Shown: positions 49,601 through 61,522 of the stretch, piece by piece | How positions within the stretch are numbered: position 1 is the stretch's first letter | How the letters are laid out: each line of letters starts with the position of its first letter | Assembly: GCA_038049695.1 (NCBI GenBank) | Contig: CP142451.1 | Span: 6,260,001 to 6,324,000 of the forward strand | Reading direction: 5' to 3' | Source: Cinnamomum chago | Taxonomy: Eukaryota > Streptophyta > Magnoliopsida > Laurales > Lauraceae | DNA: 64,000 bases | Notes under the pieces: generated by a model | Databases searched by the model: none | The model's input: the letters and a program-made list of their open reading frames with translations, nothing else | What the model was told of the DNA's origin: nothing | Made by a program: the position numbers and the translations under genes

Positions 49601-52600
49601 CTTTCTAATTAAAATTAGGAAACTAGCTAAGCCTAATCAAACGATGAATAAATATTAGAAATAGTCTCAAACTGAATGAAAATAGAAATAGGGATAAATT
49701 TAGACTCCCATAGTAGCTCTTGGTCACAATTGGGCCTATGGGCTGAACCCAATGGACCGGATCGACTTATGGTCAATGGGTTGGCCCACTTGTCTTCTTG
49801 GGCCTGTTATTGGTCCATATTGCATTACTGAGGTCAATGACTGACTTCAGCAATATGAATGGAATGAGAATAAGAGAAGTCTCGGTTTGTAGCTATTTGT
49901 AAATTAGAAGGAAAAGATAATGTCTTGGCATTTTGATGCGGTCATAATTTGCTAATTGAACTATCCAACAAAGCCAAACAGTCAATCTTGATTGATTCTG
50001 AAAACCTAAAAGCAACTTTACTAGGATCAACAATCAAATAAGAAAAATAAGGAGTAAGTAGAAGATAGCTTACCCAAATCACTATTCCACTACTTGATAG
50101 GTCTTCTATCCTTTGGGAGAACTTACTCAACAGCGGAGAAGAGAGAGAAGTGCAATATCCATGCAGTTTTTATTGAATGAAAATAATAAAGTCCATTATA
50201 GGGTTGGATGTCCCACATGCCACATATTTATAATGTTCTCATGCCAAAAAGAAATCCGAATCTCTACTAAATCTTAGCCATCTACCTAATCTAACTAATT
50301 AAGAAAGATTACTAAGTAAAAGTCCTTAGAAAACTCAATTTTACTTTCTAGGAAAATTCAAATTTGAATTGGAAGGCCCATGCGTAGTGAATTCTCTTCT
50401 TTCTTTGAAACTTGCTCCCTCTATTTGAGAAAGCTTTCCTAGTCTAGGATTTTCTTTGGAAAATTTCCAATCTTGCTTGCATTAGAGTCACTAGGCATCC
50501 CAAGTCCTGTGGGCTATGGGTCCCTTGTTTTGAGCGTGTAGAGCCAGCCAAGGAGGTGCATAGATGGGCTAGCCCTACATGTTCGTTATGGGCCTGGTTA
50601 GGACTTAGTTGGGTTTGATTTGGGTCCCCACTAAATTTGGAATATTTGTTTCCCAATTTGAAACCCATATTAAGCCCATTCAGTTTTAGATACGAGCCCT
50701 TATGCTTGATTGGGCCCTGATTGAGATTAAAAGGCTCTCTTTGATCGTTCAAATTGATCATCATGATCAAGTGCATGATCAAACACAGGATCCATGAAAT
50801 CTAACGCATCCGCTCCTGCATCATGTTCATACTTGAAACAGTTTATTTGAAAATTGGTAGTAGAAAACAACACAAAGCAAAGCACATTCTGCAGGCCTAA
50901 AGAGGACTCTTTTTCATAGAGTTTAGTAGTGGTCCACCGAAAGTTGAAATTTGAAAATGCATATTTTCTTATTTCCCAAACATTGTCATTGACCATTCCA
51001 ATGCATAAGCAAAAGGAAGAAAGAAATGTAGACTAATATAATCATTGATAAAATTATAATCCTACTTGACAAAACTGAAAGTCTTCCTAAACAAATGAAC
51101 TTCGTAATTAAAAGGTCTTGTTGTATTTGTAAAGAGAAGAGTTGTCTCCTCATGTTGGGACATGTGTCAGCCCGTTTGCACAAGTTGCAACACTCCCTCC
51201 AGGTTGGAAAAATGCTCATTCTTGAGCTTGTCCTTGCTTTTTTTTTTTTTATTGCTTTTGTAGGCATGTCAAACTTAAAGAGATTGTTTTAGAATGTACG
51301 TTAGAGTAGTCTTGCAGGGCGATTAAGTCACCCTGGAATGGACTTAAAGAATGTTGAGAACTCACTCAAACTTGGAGAGCAACTAAGTTGTCTTTGAGTC
51401 ATCTCAGTACCTTAGCAGCCCAAAATGCCTTAAAAAAGTCATGAAATAATGGTAAACTATCTAAAAAAGAGAAAAAAAAAAGTCCCTTGAATCTAGAATT
51501 TAAAGAATCATCATGTTTTGATTGTTAAGAATAAAAGTATAAATAGGCATCTACATTGTCCCTGGCTTAAGATCAGCCTGTGAAGGACATGGGTGCATGT
51601 GCAAGTGTGTTAGTCCCCTAATATAGAAAAGAGGGCATCTAGACTTGTTTTTACCTCAGTCGAAGTGTCTAATCTTTGAATGCTCAGATTTTCTGTAACA
51701 TATGGTTTTAATCTTCTAAAGTAAGCATTATCTTTCCTATGAAACAATGAGTGTCATTAGAACAACCTGGCCGTTCCTGAGCTTTGTACGATCCAGGGTG
51801 AAGTCAGGTTTTTTTTTTTTTTTGGTGTGTGTGTTTGGGGGGCGGGGGGGGGCGCTCACTTGCAAGCATCGAAGGGACTTGTGGGATGTGGGCATGTAGG
51901 GGAAGATCTCTGTGAGCTAGCCTTGGGCGGAAAACGGAAAATTATATGATCAAGAAATTATCAACTTCTAGCTATTAGGTAAAGTGGAAGGGGTGCTAAA
52001 ATTTACGGCATCAGTTGAAAGGCCTACAGTATCTGGGTGAGTGCTAATTCTTTGCCCAGGTGGGAGGATAGGAGTGAGCAGATAATAGTGCCAGGCCAGG
52101 CCATTCCATGCTTGGAGATTTCCGGACTATGCAACATGGTAATTTCTATGAAATGATATTGTCTGTTATTTTAAATCAAATTTAACACCTGTAAGCTTTC
52201 TAATGCTATGTTTGGATGTATCTGTAGACTTCTTTGTTAATTACAATATCATGGACACTACTCAATCTTACGTTTTTATTTACCTATGGTTAGTAAGAGA
52301 GCAGACTGGATTTGTAATACATTTTGGTAAATGTTTACTATTATCTCATCTTTTATCTAATTGTATACTGATTCTCATAAATATTGTTATACAGGGCTAT
52401 GTTTGGTGACAAATTTGTACTCTGGAAAGTGTTTCCCATCTGTTGCCTTAGATGGATTCTTCAGTTCTCAGTACTTAAGTGTCCGCCATACTCTAATGCA
52501 TCTATAGAAGAGCGAGATAGTGCTGAGCTTTTGGACACACTGCAGCATCTGGTTGTAATATGGTCAAAACGGGAGTTTGTTCAATCAGTGTCCATGGAGC

Positions 52601-55600
52601 AGCAAGCTTGTATCCTTTCTTCTTCCTTTAGTCCTATGATACTCTTTTTTTTTTTTGCTAAGTTGGTTTAGTGGTGCAGTACTGGTGGCTGTGTGAGATG
52701 AGACACCCTTACCACTGGGGTGTCTCATGTTTCTCTGCCGCATCCAATGTTGGATGTGATGCTGTGTATGGTTACGTGTTTGTCCAGGTCAAAATATTCT
52801 GCGCTTAATGATTTAAAATATATAAAATATAAGAATTAACATTTTAATAGGAATATTCTCATAGCAAACATGTTAAAATCTAATTGTAGGGCAATGTGAT
52901 ATAACCCATCTGGAGGTTGAACAAGTTCTATACCTGGTTACATATCTTTGCTTTACACCCGTACCAGTGTCCTACTGGGATGGCTTTATTTCATGCATCT
53001 AGTGGTACTTTACAAGTTATGTAATCCCTATATTAAAAAACCCAGATGTAACTGCTGCCGTTGGGCTTTCTTTGGAGAAAATGTCTAAAGAAAAATTAGA
53101 AACAACCAAGGATACACTGCATTCACTTCTTCAAGGTGTCAGCTGTAAGGTTCAGCCATTCCCCTGTAGATATCATTTATGTTTGAGAAATTATGGGGTC
53201 CTTTTCCTCAGAAAATATACTGTAAACTGATCTTCTCTATTACATGCACGTGAGACCTTTCTTTTGGTGACTCAGTACATTGATTCCATAGCGGTTGAAA
53301 GGTCACCCATATATCTCCAGGAATGAAAGGTCTAAGCTGACAACTAATTTCTTTTTATATTGGCATCCTTTCAAATTTTCTTTACTTTGTCTTTGGTTTT
53401 GAAATCATCAACAGAGAAATTCATTAAAAAAAGAAGAGGAAACATTCCATGTTGAGGGGATATACCTGATTTCTCTCTCTCTCTCTCTATATATATGGGG
53501 AAATATTCATGTGTGTGTTTTGAGACCTCTCAGTGAATTAAAAACTTGGGACTTCAACCCATGGATGTTGGGATTTGTTAAACATGGATCTCACATGTAA
53601 TAGGGAGAGTAAAAATTCAGGACATTTTCGGAGCTGGACCCTGTTAGTCCCCTTCATAGTGCAGCTTCTTGCATTAGCTAAAGCAACTGTTATAATTTAT
53701 GTTTGATTTCTGACAGGTAGACTGGAAAGCCCTATCCATTTAGTACGGAAAATGGCCAGTTCTGTTGCTCTAGTGTTCTCCAAAATAGTTGACCCCAAAA
53801 ATCCTCTTTACCTTGATGAGGATTCCAAGGGAGAGATAATTGACTGGGAGTTTGGGGTTTCTTCCCTACAGAAGAAGGTACAAGCTGATTCTCACAGTCT
53901 AGAAATAACTAAAGATGAATCAAGGGCGTCTAAGATTATGCTGGAAGGATCCAATGGGGCTGCTGCTCACAGAAGACGTAAAGATGAAAAGAGTAAAACA
54001 TCAAATGCTGACGGGGAATTATCAGGGTTCAAATTGGTAGACCCAGATGAAATTATAGATCCAGCGACATTGAATAATGAAAACTCCATTGATGAGGAGG
54101 ATGATGATGATGAAAGCAGTTCTGTGTCAAGTGACTCATCGTTGCAGCCATACAATTTGTCAGATGATGATGCAGACTTAGAAAAAAAGTTCTCTCAGTT
54201 GGGTGACGTCATTGTAGCATTACGAAAGTCTGCTGACCCTGATGGGGTGAGTTGTTCTTATCAGCCATTTTATATGTACTCAATCAGGATGTTGAGGTAT
54301 CAAAATATTAGAATTTTTTTTTTGGTTGATGAATTTCCCCAATTCAGCTTATGTAACATAAACTGGGATAAATGATAGTTTTGTACTTATATTCTCTTTG
54401 TTACAAATTTTTTGAAGTCTAAGCACATTAATCGCAAGTACCCTCTTCAGATATAATTTTCTTTGAAACTGTGAACTGCATATGCATTAGTATTACATCT
54501 TGCTTCATCTTCCAGACATCCCGCAGAGAGAAATTAATTTCTAACATTTCTTCAAGTATGATGATATAGTCTTTGATCTGTGAAATAATTATGACAATAA
54601 TGGTATTTGTATTTATTTAATAATAAGGAAGTCTCTCAGGTTATGAAAATATTTTTTTTTTTTGGATGTTCTAGATATTTGATATTTCGAGTTTTTATGG
54701 ATTTTCATTTTGAAAGGTTACATTTTTTGTTAGGAATTTTTTTTCTCTTTTTTATATTTTAATTTTCTCCTAACCAATTTACTATTTCCCATGTGACCTG
54801 ACTCGGTATGTGCCAAGTCCGAGTCACAACTCGTCGGCCAATTTTTTAAACCATGGTCATATTACTTTGAAAGAAGATGATGTAAGAAAATATTTTTTTT
54901 TTACAAATTTTTATAAGATGTTAAACGATGATTGATCTGGACTCTAGACTACAAAGTAGCTCCATTTAAGCAAAGAATATTATACAGGTGGAACCAATGA
55001 CGTGCAAATCCAGATTATTCTCTTGGCGGAACTCGCTTTGTTTTGGAAATCGAACAAATTGGTGGATTTTTTGCAGTTAAAAAGGGTCATTTCGTATGTC
55101 TTTCATTTCTCCATGTATTGGCTAATCACCAGAAGGCTAGACTGACCTCTAACAAAGTTCCTTTCCGCACTGTCAATCCCCAGTGGGCCCATCATTGAAC
55201 AGTCTGAATTAATGAGAGATGAGTTTCACTTGCACGTTGGCCCAAATGAGAATTCTAGGAAAGGGATAGCTTGGAAAATGTCTTAATGTCTTCATTCATT
55301 CTGTCTAAATCATTCCCGTTTGCTAAGCCTAAGTTAGATCCTACTTTTTTTCCTTTGTACAGGTGGAAAGGGCCCTTGATGTTACTGAAAAGCTTGTGAG
55401 AGCATCACCTGATGAACTTCAGTATGTTTCCGGTGATCTTGCTAGAGTACTTGTGCATATTCGTTGCTCTGATGTGACTGTTGAGGGGGAGGAAGAATCT
55501 GCTGAAGATAAGAGGCATAGAGCACTGGTTGCATTGCTTGTTACGTGCCCATTTGAATCTTTGGATTCACTGCACGGACTACTGTATTCACCAAATGTTG

Positions 55601-58600
55601 ATGTCAGCCAACGCATCTTGATCCTTGATGTCATGACAGATGCTGCGCAGGAGCTTGCTAATACTAGAAGTGTTAAAGGGAGGAATCAGCTAAGGGGACT
55701 TATTTCAACGATTTCAGAGAGGCAGGCGTGGTTTTTACCCAGTAGCAAAGGACCTCCTGGAGCTAGGGAATGGAAAGAGGTCTCAGAAACGGGAACCTTG
55801 TTAAGTTATTCTCATCGATATGAAAGAGAACTTCCTTCCAAATCCGGTCAGATAAAGTCAGGGAAGTCACGCCATTGGAGTCATCGATTGGCAAATATAC
55901 ACGAAAACAAAGTGGAATGGTCAAAAAACAACTACCCCATGTATGCAGCTGCGTTTATGCTTCCTGCTATGCAGGGATTTGATAAGAAAAGGCATGGGGT
56001 TGACTTGCTTGGTAGGGATTTTATTGTTCTTGGTAAACTTATCTATATGCTTGGTGTTTGTATGAAATGCATGGCTATGCATCCAGAGGCATCGGCTTTG
56101 GCTCCTGCGCTTCTTGATATGTTAAGCTCTAGGTAAGCTACTGAGAATCTGTGTGCATTATTTTTTATTCAGGAATAGTCTGATGCCAACAATATAATCA
56201 TTTTCAGCTTCCTCTTCTATCTGGGATTGGCTTTGTGGTTTTGCTTTTGCTCAGCTCTATTTATCTAACACTGATGGAGTACAAGAAGGATCAGTATGGA
56301 ATATGGATGCACACATCAACTGCGTGCAAGGATACATGCAACCATTTCCAAACTGTCCAAATTGTATGTCCTATCATGGATGGGGCATAACCTAGAAAAA
56401 CACACTGAGCGCCTGATCTTGCTGTCTGATTGGTGCTTGAAGAAAAAATAATGAAAAATACTCTGATGTCAAAACTAAAAAAAAAAGAAAAAAATGTTAA
56501 GTAATTTGAATTAAGATATCCAATATTCTTTGGGTCATTGTACTCTACGATGGGCTACAATTTGGATGGTATGATTGATGTGCAGTACAATCTCTGTGCA
56601 ACATCATGGTCTGCCAGAATCTGAGTATTGGCATTTTTCGCAGTGACATTATTTATAATGAAAATAGTTATGGACCAACTGCATTCGTGTGCTTTTTTGT
56701 TGTATGCAGGGGGATTTCACATCATGCAGAAACATATGTCAGAAGATCAGCCCTTTTTACTGCTTCATGCATATTGGCAGCACTTCATCCTTCATATGTT
56801 GCATCTGCATTGGTTGAAGGCAACCATGATATTTGTAGAGGGCTTGAATGGATACGCACATGGGCCCTTCATATCAGTGAATCAGACACAGATACTGAAT
56901 GCTCAACGGTACGTATGGTTGAGCTCATTATGGCTCTTACATATGGCTTGTCCATTATTCTAGGTTTAAAGAAACCAACATCAAAATGAAACTACATAAG
57001 AAGTCAACTTTTCCTCCAACATCTCCAAAGATCTGATACTAAAGCACCAAAAAGTTATTTTTTGAACTTTCACCCAATATATTACTTTTGTGCGAATAGT
57101 TTGACTCCAACATCTCCAAAGATCTGATACTAAAGCACCAAAGAGTTCCTTTTTGAACATTCACACAACATGTTACTTTTGCGCGAATAGTTTGACTCTC
57201 AAAGCTGTGTCATGAATAAATGGTTGTCCCCTTCTAGCCCACATCAACCAACATGCTGCTACCTCCAAACAATTCCATAGAATGGCTCCCTGTTGCTTAG
57301 CATATTGGGATGGCAATAGGTGGGGTTTAAACGGGGACCCTCCACAACATGTTCCTATTAGGGGCAGGTAGTGTGTTTGTCAAGTTCAGGGTGGGTATGG
57401 GATTTATATTTTGACCCAAGTTGGGTTCGGGGCGGGTTTGGATATTAGTTGGCTTAACCTGCCCCACCCTGTATATAGTGGTATAAATCAGTTTAGCAAA
57501 ACTGCATATGCAAAGCTTCTGCGAGATGGGTGGTAGTCAGTCGAGTATACAACCTAAAGGTATAGGTTCCATCTCCTCCTCTCCTCTTAGTTTATTGTTT
57601 TACAATATCTTTTGAAAAAAAGTAAAATACAACGACTATTAAACCTGACCCAATCCGCACCCGTCACAGGACAGATTTGCTGATACACTGACCATAAAAA
57701 CTTGTCAAGGGCCGGGTCGGTATGGAGCATGATATATATCTGTTTGGAGGAGTTTAGGTCGCCCTAAACCCGACCCCCCATGACCCGACCTGACCTGCTG
57801 CTTTCCTATTAGTATAACTATACCATTGATTTTCCATCACCTCCTTACTCATTCTGGGTTACCCAACACACTTTAAAAAAGTTCATGAAATAATCCCATA
57901 CTGCTTTATTAAATGGCAATGAATAAAAAGATGATTTACAGATTCTCAATTCCTCGGATGTTACAATAAACCGTAAGTGTCAAATCGTCCAGTGCTATGA
58001 TTTTGTTGGGGATACCTTCCCACTTGCAAGCTCGAGCTCTATGAAGCACTTTCGGCTTACAAATAAAAAGGAAAACCTCCCTTTCTCATTTTTATACTTA
58101 AGTTGAAAACTCACTGTTTTTATTAGGATACAATACCTTAAAAATTCTCTCCCGTACTTGGTAGATAAACCTTGTAGCCGACCCCAATATAGTTGGGACA
58201 AGGCTTTGATGATGACGACGACTTAGTAGATACACCTAATTCAACAAGTATATTAAGAGGCCTCAAAGACCTCAATTTCCTCATCCCACAAATTTCTCCT
58301 TAAAATAGGAGTCCAAACAGTATAATCACTTAATCTCTGCATATAGCACGAAGCCTGAACACCCATTCAATTAAATTGTAAAAAAGAGAAGGAAGGTGGT
58401 TAGGCACTCTGTAAGAAGAGAGAACTTTTGGGAGAATTGGATGATCACATTGATCATAACCATATTGCCTTTATGAGGTTTGATACAAAGAGAAATAGCA
58501 TTTTGGAAGACTATCAATCTAATCTCTAAGGATTGGCATAGGAAAATAAATCTAATTTAGATATAATCCTGATATGCTTCACTGCAGGACTACACTGTTT

Positions 58601-60922
58601 TTATAGTCCTGAATAAAAATGTGGTACACTGTAGGTTTTCATAATAATCCTTCAACTTTGAGTTTTGACCTTGTCAGTTACAATGGTAGAAATGAAACTG
58701 GGGGTGGCGAACGGGTTGGGTTGGGTCAGGTTGATAGGATTTATCTACGGGTTGAAGTCCAACTTGTAGCTGACCCTTTTTTAAAATGGGCCAAGAAACT
58801 TCGACCTGCTGTTGTGGGTCATCCCGACCCAACCGGCTTAATCTGCCATCAATGTGGGTCAACCCGTTTAACGTGACCCAACCTGTAGAAGCATTATCCA
58901 AACCTAATCCACTTTCAAATAATGAGCCTATATTTGAGTAAGATTGCAAGACTGAAAAAACAAAACACAAGCTCGTCTCATTTCATATAAAATAAACTAT
59001 TAAGTGCCAAAATATTAAACCACCAAATTGTTTAAATGGGTTTATGTATGAGGGTTGGCCCTAAACCAACCCATTTAAATGGGTTAGGTAGGTTATGTAG
59101 GTTGGCTCTAACTTGACCTAACTTGACCTGTTTTTATTGCGGGTCAAGTTCTCCAAACCTATGACCAATTCATATCTATTGCATGGGTTATGTGGGTCAT
59201 GTTTGGGTCGGTTCAGATTTTGCCACCCCTAGATGAAACATAGAGAGCTTGCGAAAATGGAAAGGTAAGAGAATGCCCTTAGAAAACAGTCCATCCTCCT
59301 GGTTCTCCAATTAGGAAACCATCTCACAGCCTATGGAAAATTGTGATTGTAGTGGGTCATCTCTACTAGTAGTTATCCTTCAGGCTATTTAATATTACGT
59401 GATCTCATCCTGCATTTAGATCGTATTCAAACATTGTAGCAAACCCATGCATTCTATAAAGCTTCTGCAACACCTCTTCACCAACATGCGGAATATACAA
59501 CAGTACATCGATTTATTTCTTGGGGATGCCCTTCCTAATTGGACTGCCTAGAGATTGAGTTCACAAGAACATGAGGAGCTACTGTACAGGTTGTGGAGTT
59601 ACATATGTATACGAGGGCTACTTAAGGGAGAGTATCAGCCCATGTGTCGTGCCAGCCTTTAGGGCCTGTTTGGTAACTCTACTAATTGAGTCAAGTTAAG
59701 TAAAGTTGATTTTGAAGAAAGAATAAAATATAAGTGGGTTATGATGGTATTTTGTTTTTAGTTGTTTATTATGCAAATTTTTTGACTTTTTGTATGGAAA
59801 AGTGGAGTATTTTTGTATTTTAGTGGATAAAGATAGTTGCTTTTTGACTTTTTGTATGAAAAAGATGGGGGGAATTTTGAATAAAGTGCGTTTGATGTGA
59901 CATATTGTCTGGAAAATGGAGGCTTTACTTGACTTGTATTGTATTAGTAAAGTGTCAAACGGCCCTTATGGAAATCATGAAGGATGGCAAGTGGCTTATG
60001 TGTATTAACGGCCAAACGATTAAATAGTGTTGCAGCTCAAAGAGGCTTCCACAAGGCAATATCCAGCCCAAGACTCGAGGTTAAATCTTGTTTTGCGATC
60101 CCTCTTCTAGATGCAAAGCTAGATATGCTTGTGAGTGCCAAGGGCTTTCCTAAGATAGAGCTGAGGAGCTGATATCATTACCTGGGTGATGAATACAAAT
60201 TGGCATTTAGGATGCGTAATGGTTGTATAAGTGGCTAGTTGTGCTTTTGGACTATCTAATGCACCTAGCAAGTTATCACACATGTGACTCATGAATCAGG
60301 TTCTCAGACCCTTTGTAGGCACATTTGCGGTTGTATACTTGCAGTCTCGATATAAAAGCCCATCTAGACCATCTGAAGCTTGTCTTCAAGTTTAACACCA
60401 CAGGGCAAGAGCAACTTTACGAAAATCTGAAGTGCAGCATGGGGTTAGAATGGATCATGTAGTGTTCATTGGTTATGTCGTTTGCGGGAAAGGTGTAATG
60501 GTTGATAAGAACGTATGGGCTGCATAGGAGTGGTCTATCTGGTGTACAATGCATGATGTATGAAGATATCTAGGTCTACATCAATTACTGCTTTCTGCTT
60601 TCGATTGCATCAGTAATGAAGTTAGATAATTGTGTGCATTCTTTTTTCTCTTTTTTGTACTTGGATTTTATTCATGATCTTGACTCTTAATCTTCTATCT
60701 TTTTTTTTGCTCTGTCATCCTGCTTTGATATGTTACATTTAACTGGATGTATCAATGTAGATGGCTATGGCGTGTCTCCAACTTCATGCTGAGATGGCTC
60801 TTCAAGCTTCCCGGTCACTTGAGTCTGTTGACTATCCAACGACCGAGAGTGACAATTTGTATTCTATGTTGTTGAAAGGGACAATCAAAATCCCATACTC
60901 AAACTTGCAATATCAGATTTGA
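40688..60922 (+). CDS. TELO2: TEL2/TELO2 homologue (telomere length regulation protein)
   Basis: Scaffold of the Tel2-Tti1-Tti2 co-chaperone that, with R2TP and HSP90, stabilises PIKK kinases (ATM, ATR, TOR, TRRAP). Exons: 40688-40886, 40981-41009, 41213-41315, 41550-41724, 45781-45978, 47537-47697, 48974-49247, 52395-52609, 53046-53144, 53717-54246, 55363-56132, 56710-56908, 60761-60922. They sum to 3114 nt, 1037 aa, close to the plant family length; all junctions are GT-AG and keep frame. Residues ~662-775 (exon 11, VERALDVTEKLV to DAAQELAN) match the Telomere_reg-2 domain. Exon 10 encodes an acidic serine-rich linker (DEEDDDDESSSVSSDSS, then LQPYNLSDDD). This is where animal TELO2 carries its CK2-phosphorylated R2TP-docking motif. 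The start is the first ATG; a second in-frame Met follows at residue 7. Exon 2 is only 29 nt. The gene looks intact. Confidence 0.94.
42333..42480 (+). repeat. (ATC)n plus dispersed repeat in TELO2 intron 4
   Basis: An ATC trinucleotide run (42333-42358) leads into AAGCCTTGTCCCAACTATG, then GGGGTCGGCTATATGAATTC and ~90 bp of associated sequence. This is the longest of the three copies in the window (others near 9550 and 58171). Confidence 0.75.
43713..44072 (+). mobile_element. Cassandra-like solo LTR carrying 5S rRNA sequence
   Basis: A 360-bp unit starting TGTGAGACC and ending GGGGCTGTGACA, flanked by a perfect 5-bp duplication GAACA (43708-43712 and 44073-44077). Its centre, about 43950-44017, is clearly derived from plant 5S rRNA: GGTTAAGCATGCTCGGGCG, then AGTACTAGGATGGGTGACC and TTGGGAAGTCCTCG, which cover the internal pol III control region. 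5S sequence within an LTR is the hallmark of Cassandra TRIM elements. No second LTR or interior remains. It lies in intron 4 of TELO2. Confidence 0.85.
46404..46815. mobile_element. TATGATGCA MITE (copy 2), interrupted by a foldback element
   Basis: The outer sequence (46404-46487 plus 46753-46815) matches the 11062-11195 MITE, with inverted ends TATGATGCA and TGCATCATA-like GGCATCATA. It is split by the foldback element at 46488-46752. It lies in intron 5 of TELO2. Confidence 0.75.
46488..46752. mobile_element. Foldback element with ~45-bp perfect inverted repeats
   Basis: Begins TGTTGACAACCACTTACTC and ends with its exact inverse (GAGTAAGTGGTTGTCAACA); the inverted arms continue through AAAAGCTTAAGCTAATAGAG for about 45 bp. 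The flanking pentamers CCTAC and CCTAG differ by one base. The core has two GGGAATC(G/A)CACCCTCCATGGG repeats and a CGGGATTCGAACACTCGAC box reminiscent of a tRNA T-loop region. One end of the same family is at about 28977. Confidence 0.85.
47698..48806. other. TELO2 intron 6, first part
   Basis: Intronic, AT-rich. From ~48000 to 48060 and again from ~48630 to 48780 it has GAATCGTATC / AGGATTCGAT-like words in opposing orientation, probably the ends of an old DNA transposon about 750 bp long. No coding content. Confidence 0.4.
48807..48940 (+). repeat. 67-bp tandem duplication near an exon acceptor
   Basis: Two adjacent 67-bp units (48807-48873, 48874-48940) start CTATAGTTGTTTTCCCCC and end TTTTAAAAGACTACTA. 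The second ends 33 bp before TELO2 exon 7, so the duplication doubles the T-rich and potential branch-point region of this acceptor. Confidence 0.88.
49248..52394. other. TELO2 intron 7, unclassified
   Basis: A 3.1-kb intron with no coding remnant I can name. GGGCC-rich text at 49720-49830 and 50470-50720 suggests old LTR debris, but no LTR pair or target-site duplication was found. A G-rich run with GT repeats is at 51824-51855. Confidence 0.4.
57300..57800. repeat. Degenerate GGGTCGGGT-type repeat in TELO2 intron 12
   Basis: Starts with GGGATGGCAATAGG and is full of GGCGGG / ACCCGACC words in both orientations, a style common in decayed hAT-type elements. Only the left end is convincing. 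Confidence 0.35.
58171..58222 (-). repeat. Dispersed repeat copy, minus strand
   Basis: GTAGCCGACCCCAATATAG then TTGGGACAAGGCTTTGATG is the inverse of the block at 42333-42400. It is a partial copy in TELO2 intron 12. Confidence 0.65.
58699..59231. mobile_element. hAT-type non-autonomous element, 533 bp
   Basis: Ends TGGGGGTGGCGAAC and GATTTTGCCACCCCTA are short inverted repeats of the familiar plant hAT TAGGGGTGGCAA type. The flanking octamers AATGAAAC (58691-58698) and GATGAAAC (59232-59239) form an 8-bp duplication with one mismatch. The interior is GGGTTGGGTC / GACCCAACC-rich with no transposase frame. It lies in TELO2 intron 12. Confidence 0.85.
59662..59965. mobile_element. Tourist-type MITE (PIF/Harbinger), 304 bp
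   Basis: Ends GGGCCTGTTTGGTAA and, read from the right, GGGCCGTTTGACAC are imperfect inverted repeats, flanked on both sides by TTA (59659-59661 and 59966-59968). A 3-bp TTA/TAA duplication and GGGCC-GTTTG ends are the Tourist signature. It lies in TELO2 intron 12, about 800 bp before the last exon. Confidence 0.8.
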
Positions 60923-61463
60923 TGAATCTCTATTTGGCAATCTCATGTTTATCATTGTACATTTTGTTTAGTGATCTTGCAGTTAGCAACATCAAGGGAA
61001 GGGAAGTTTTGATACTGTAGATAAAATTAGCGAGTTGTTGGAAGTGCAAATCAGTTAGTAGATTTATATTCAAAATGTTGGTACACTTTATATTCAGTAT
61101 ATAATTAGGTGTTGTTGCTTTAATAATCATTTTGTATATAGCATGCATATTTGGACAGGACCTCCTATCGGTCGGCATCCTGAAATGTCAGATGGAACTC
61201 CAGACAGACATAAAATTTTCCATGTAGTTCATTTTTCTCCTATCAAAATAAGAAGTAATGAAGTTTCTTCTACACAAAAACGAAAACAAACAATTTGAAT
61301 GGATTATCTGCCCAGGCTTGTTCTTTTGAAATTACTCCTTGTCGCCTAGTAAAATAGAATTTGTCTAGTGCATGATTGAGAACTGTAACTGTATTCAGTG
61401 CATTTATTGTTAACTATGATGGTGTTCGAGAGAGAGCTTGCTTATTTATTGTTAACTAGGATG

Positions 61464-61522
<59 letters not shown>

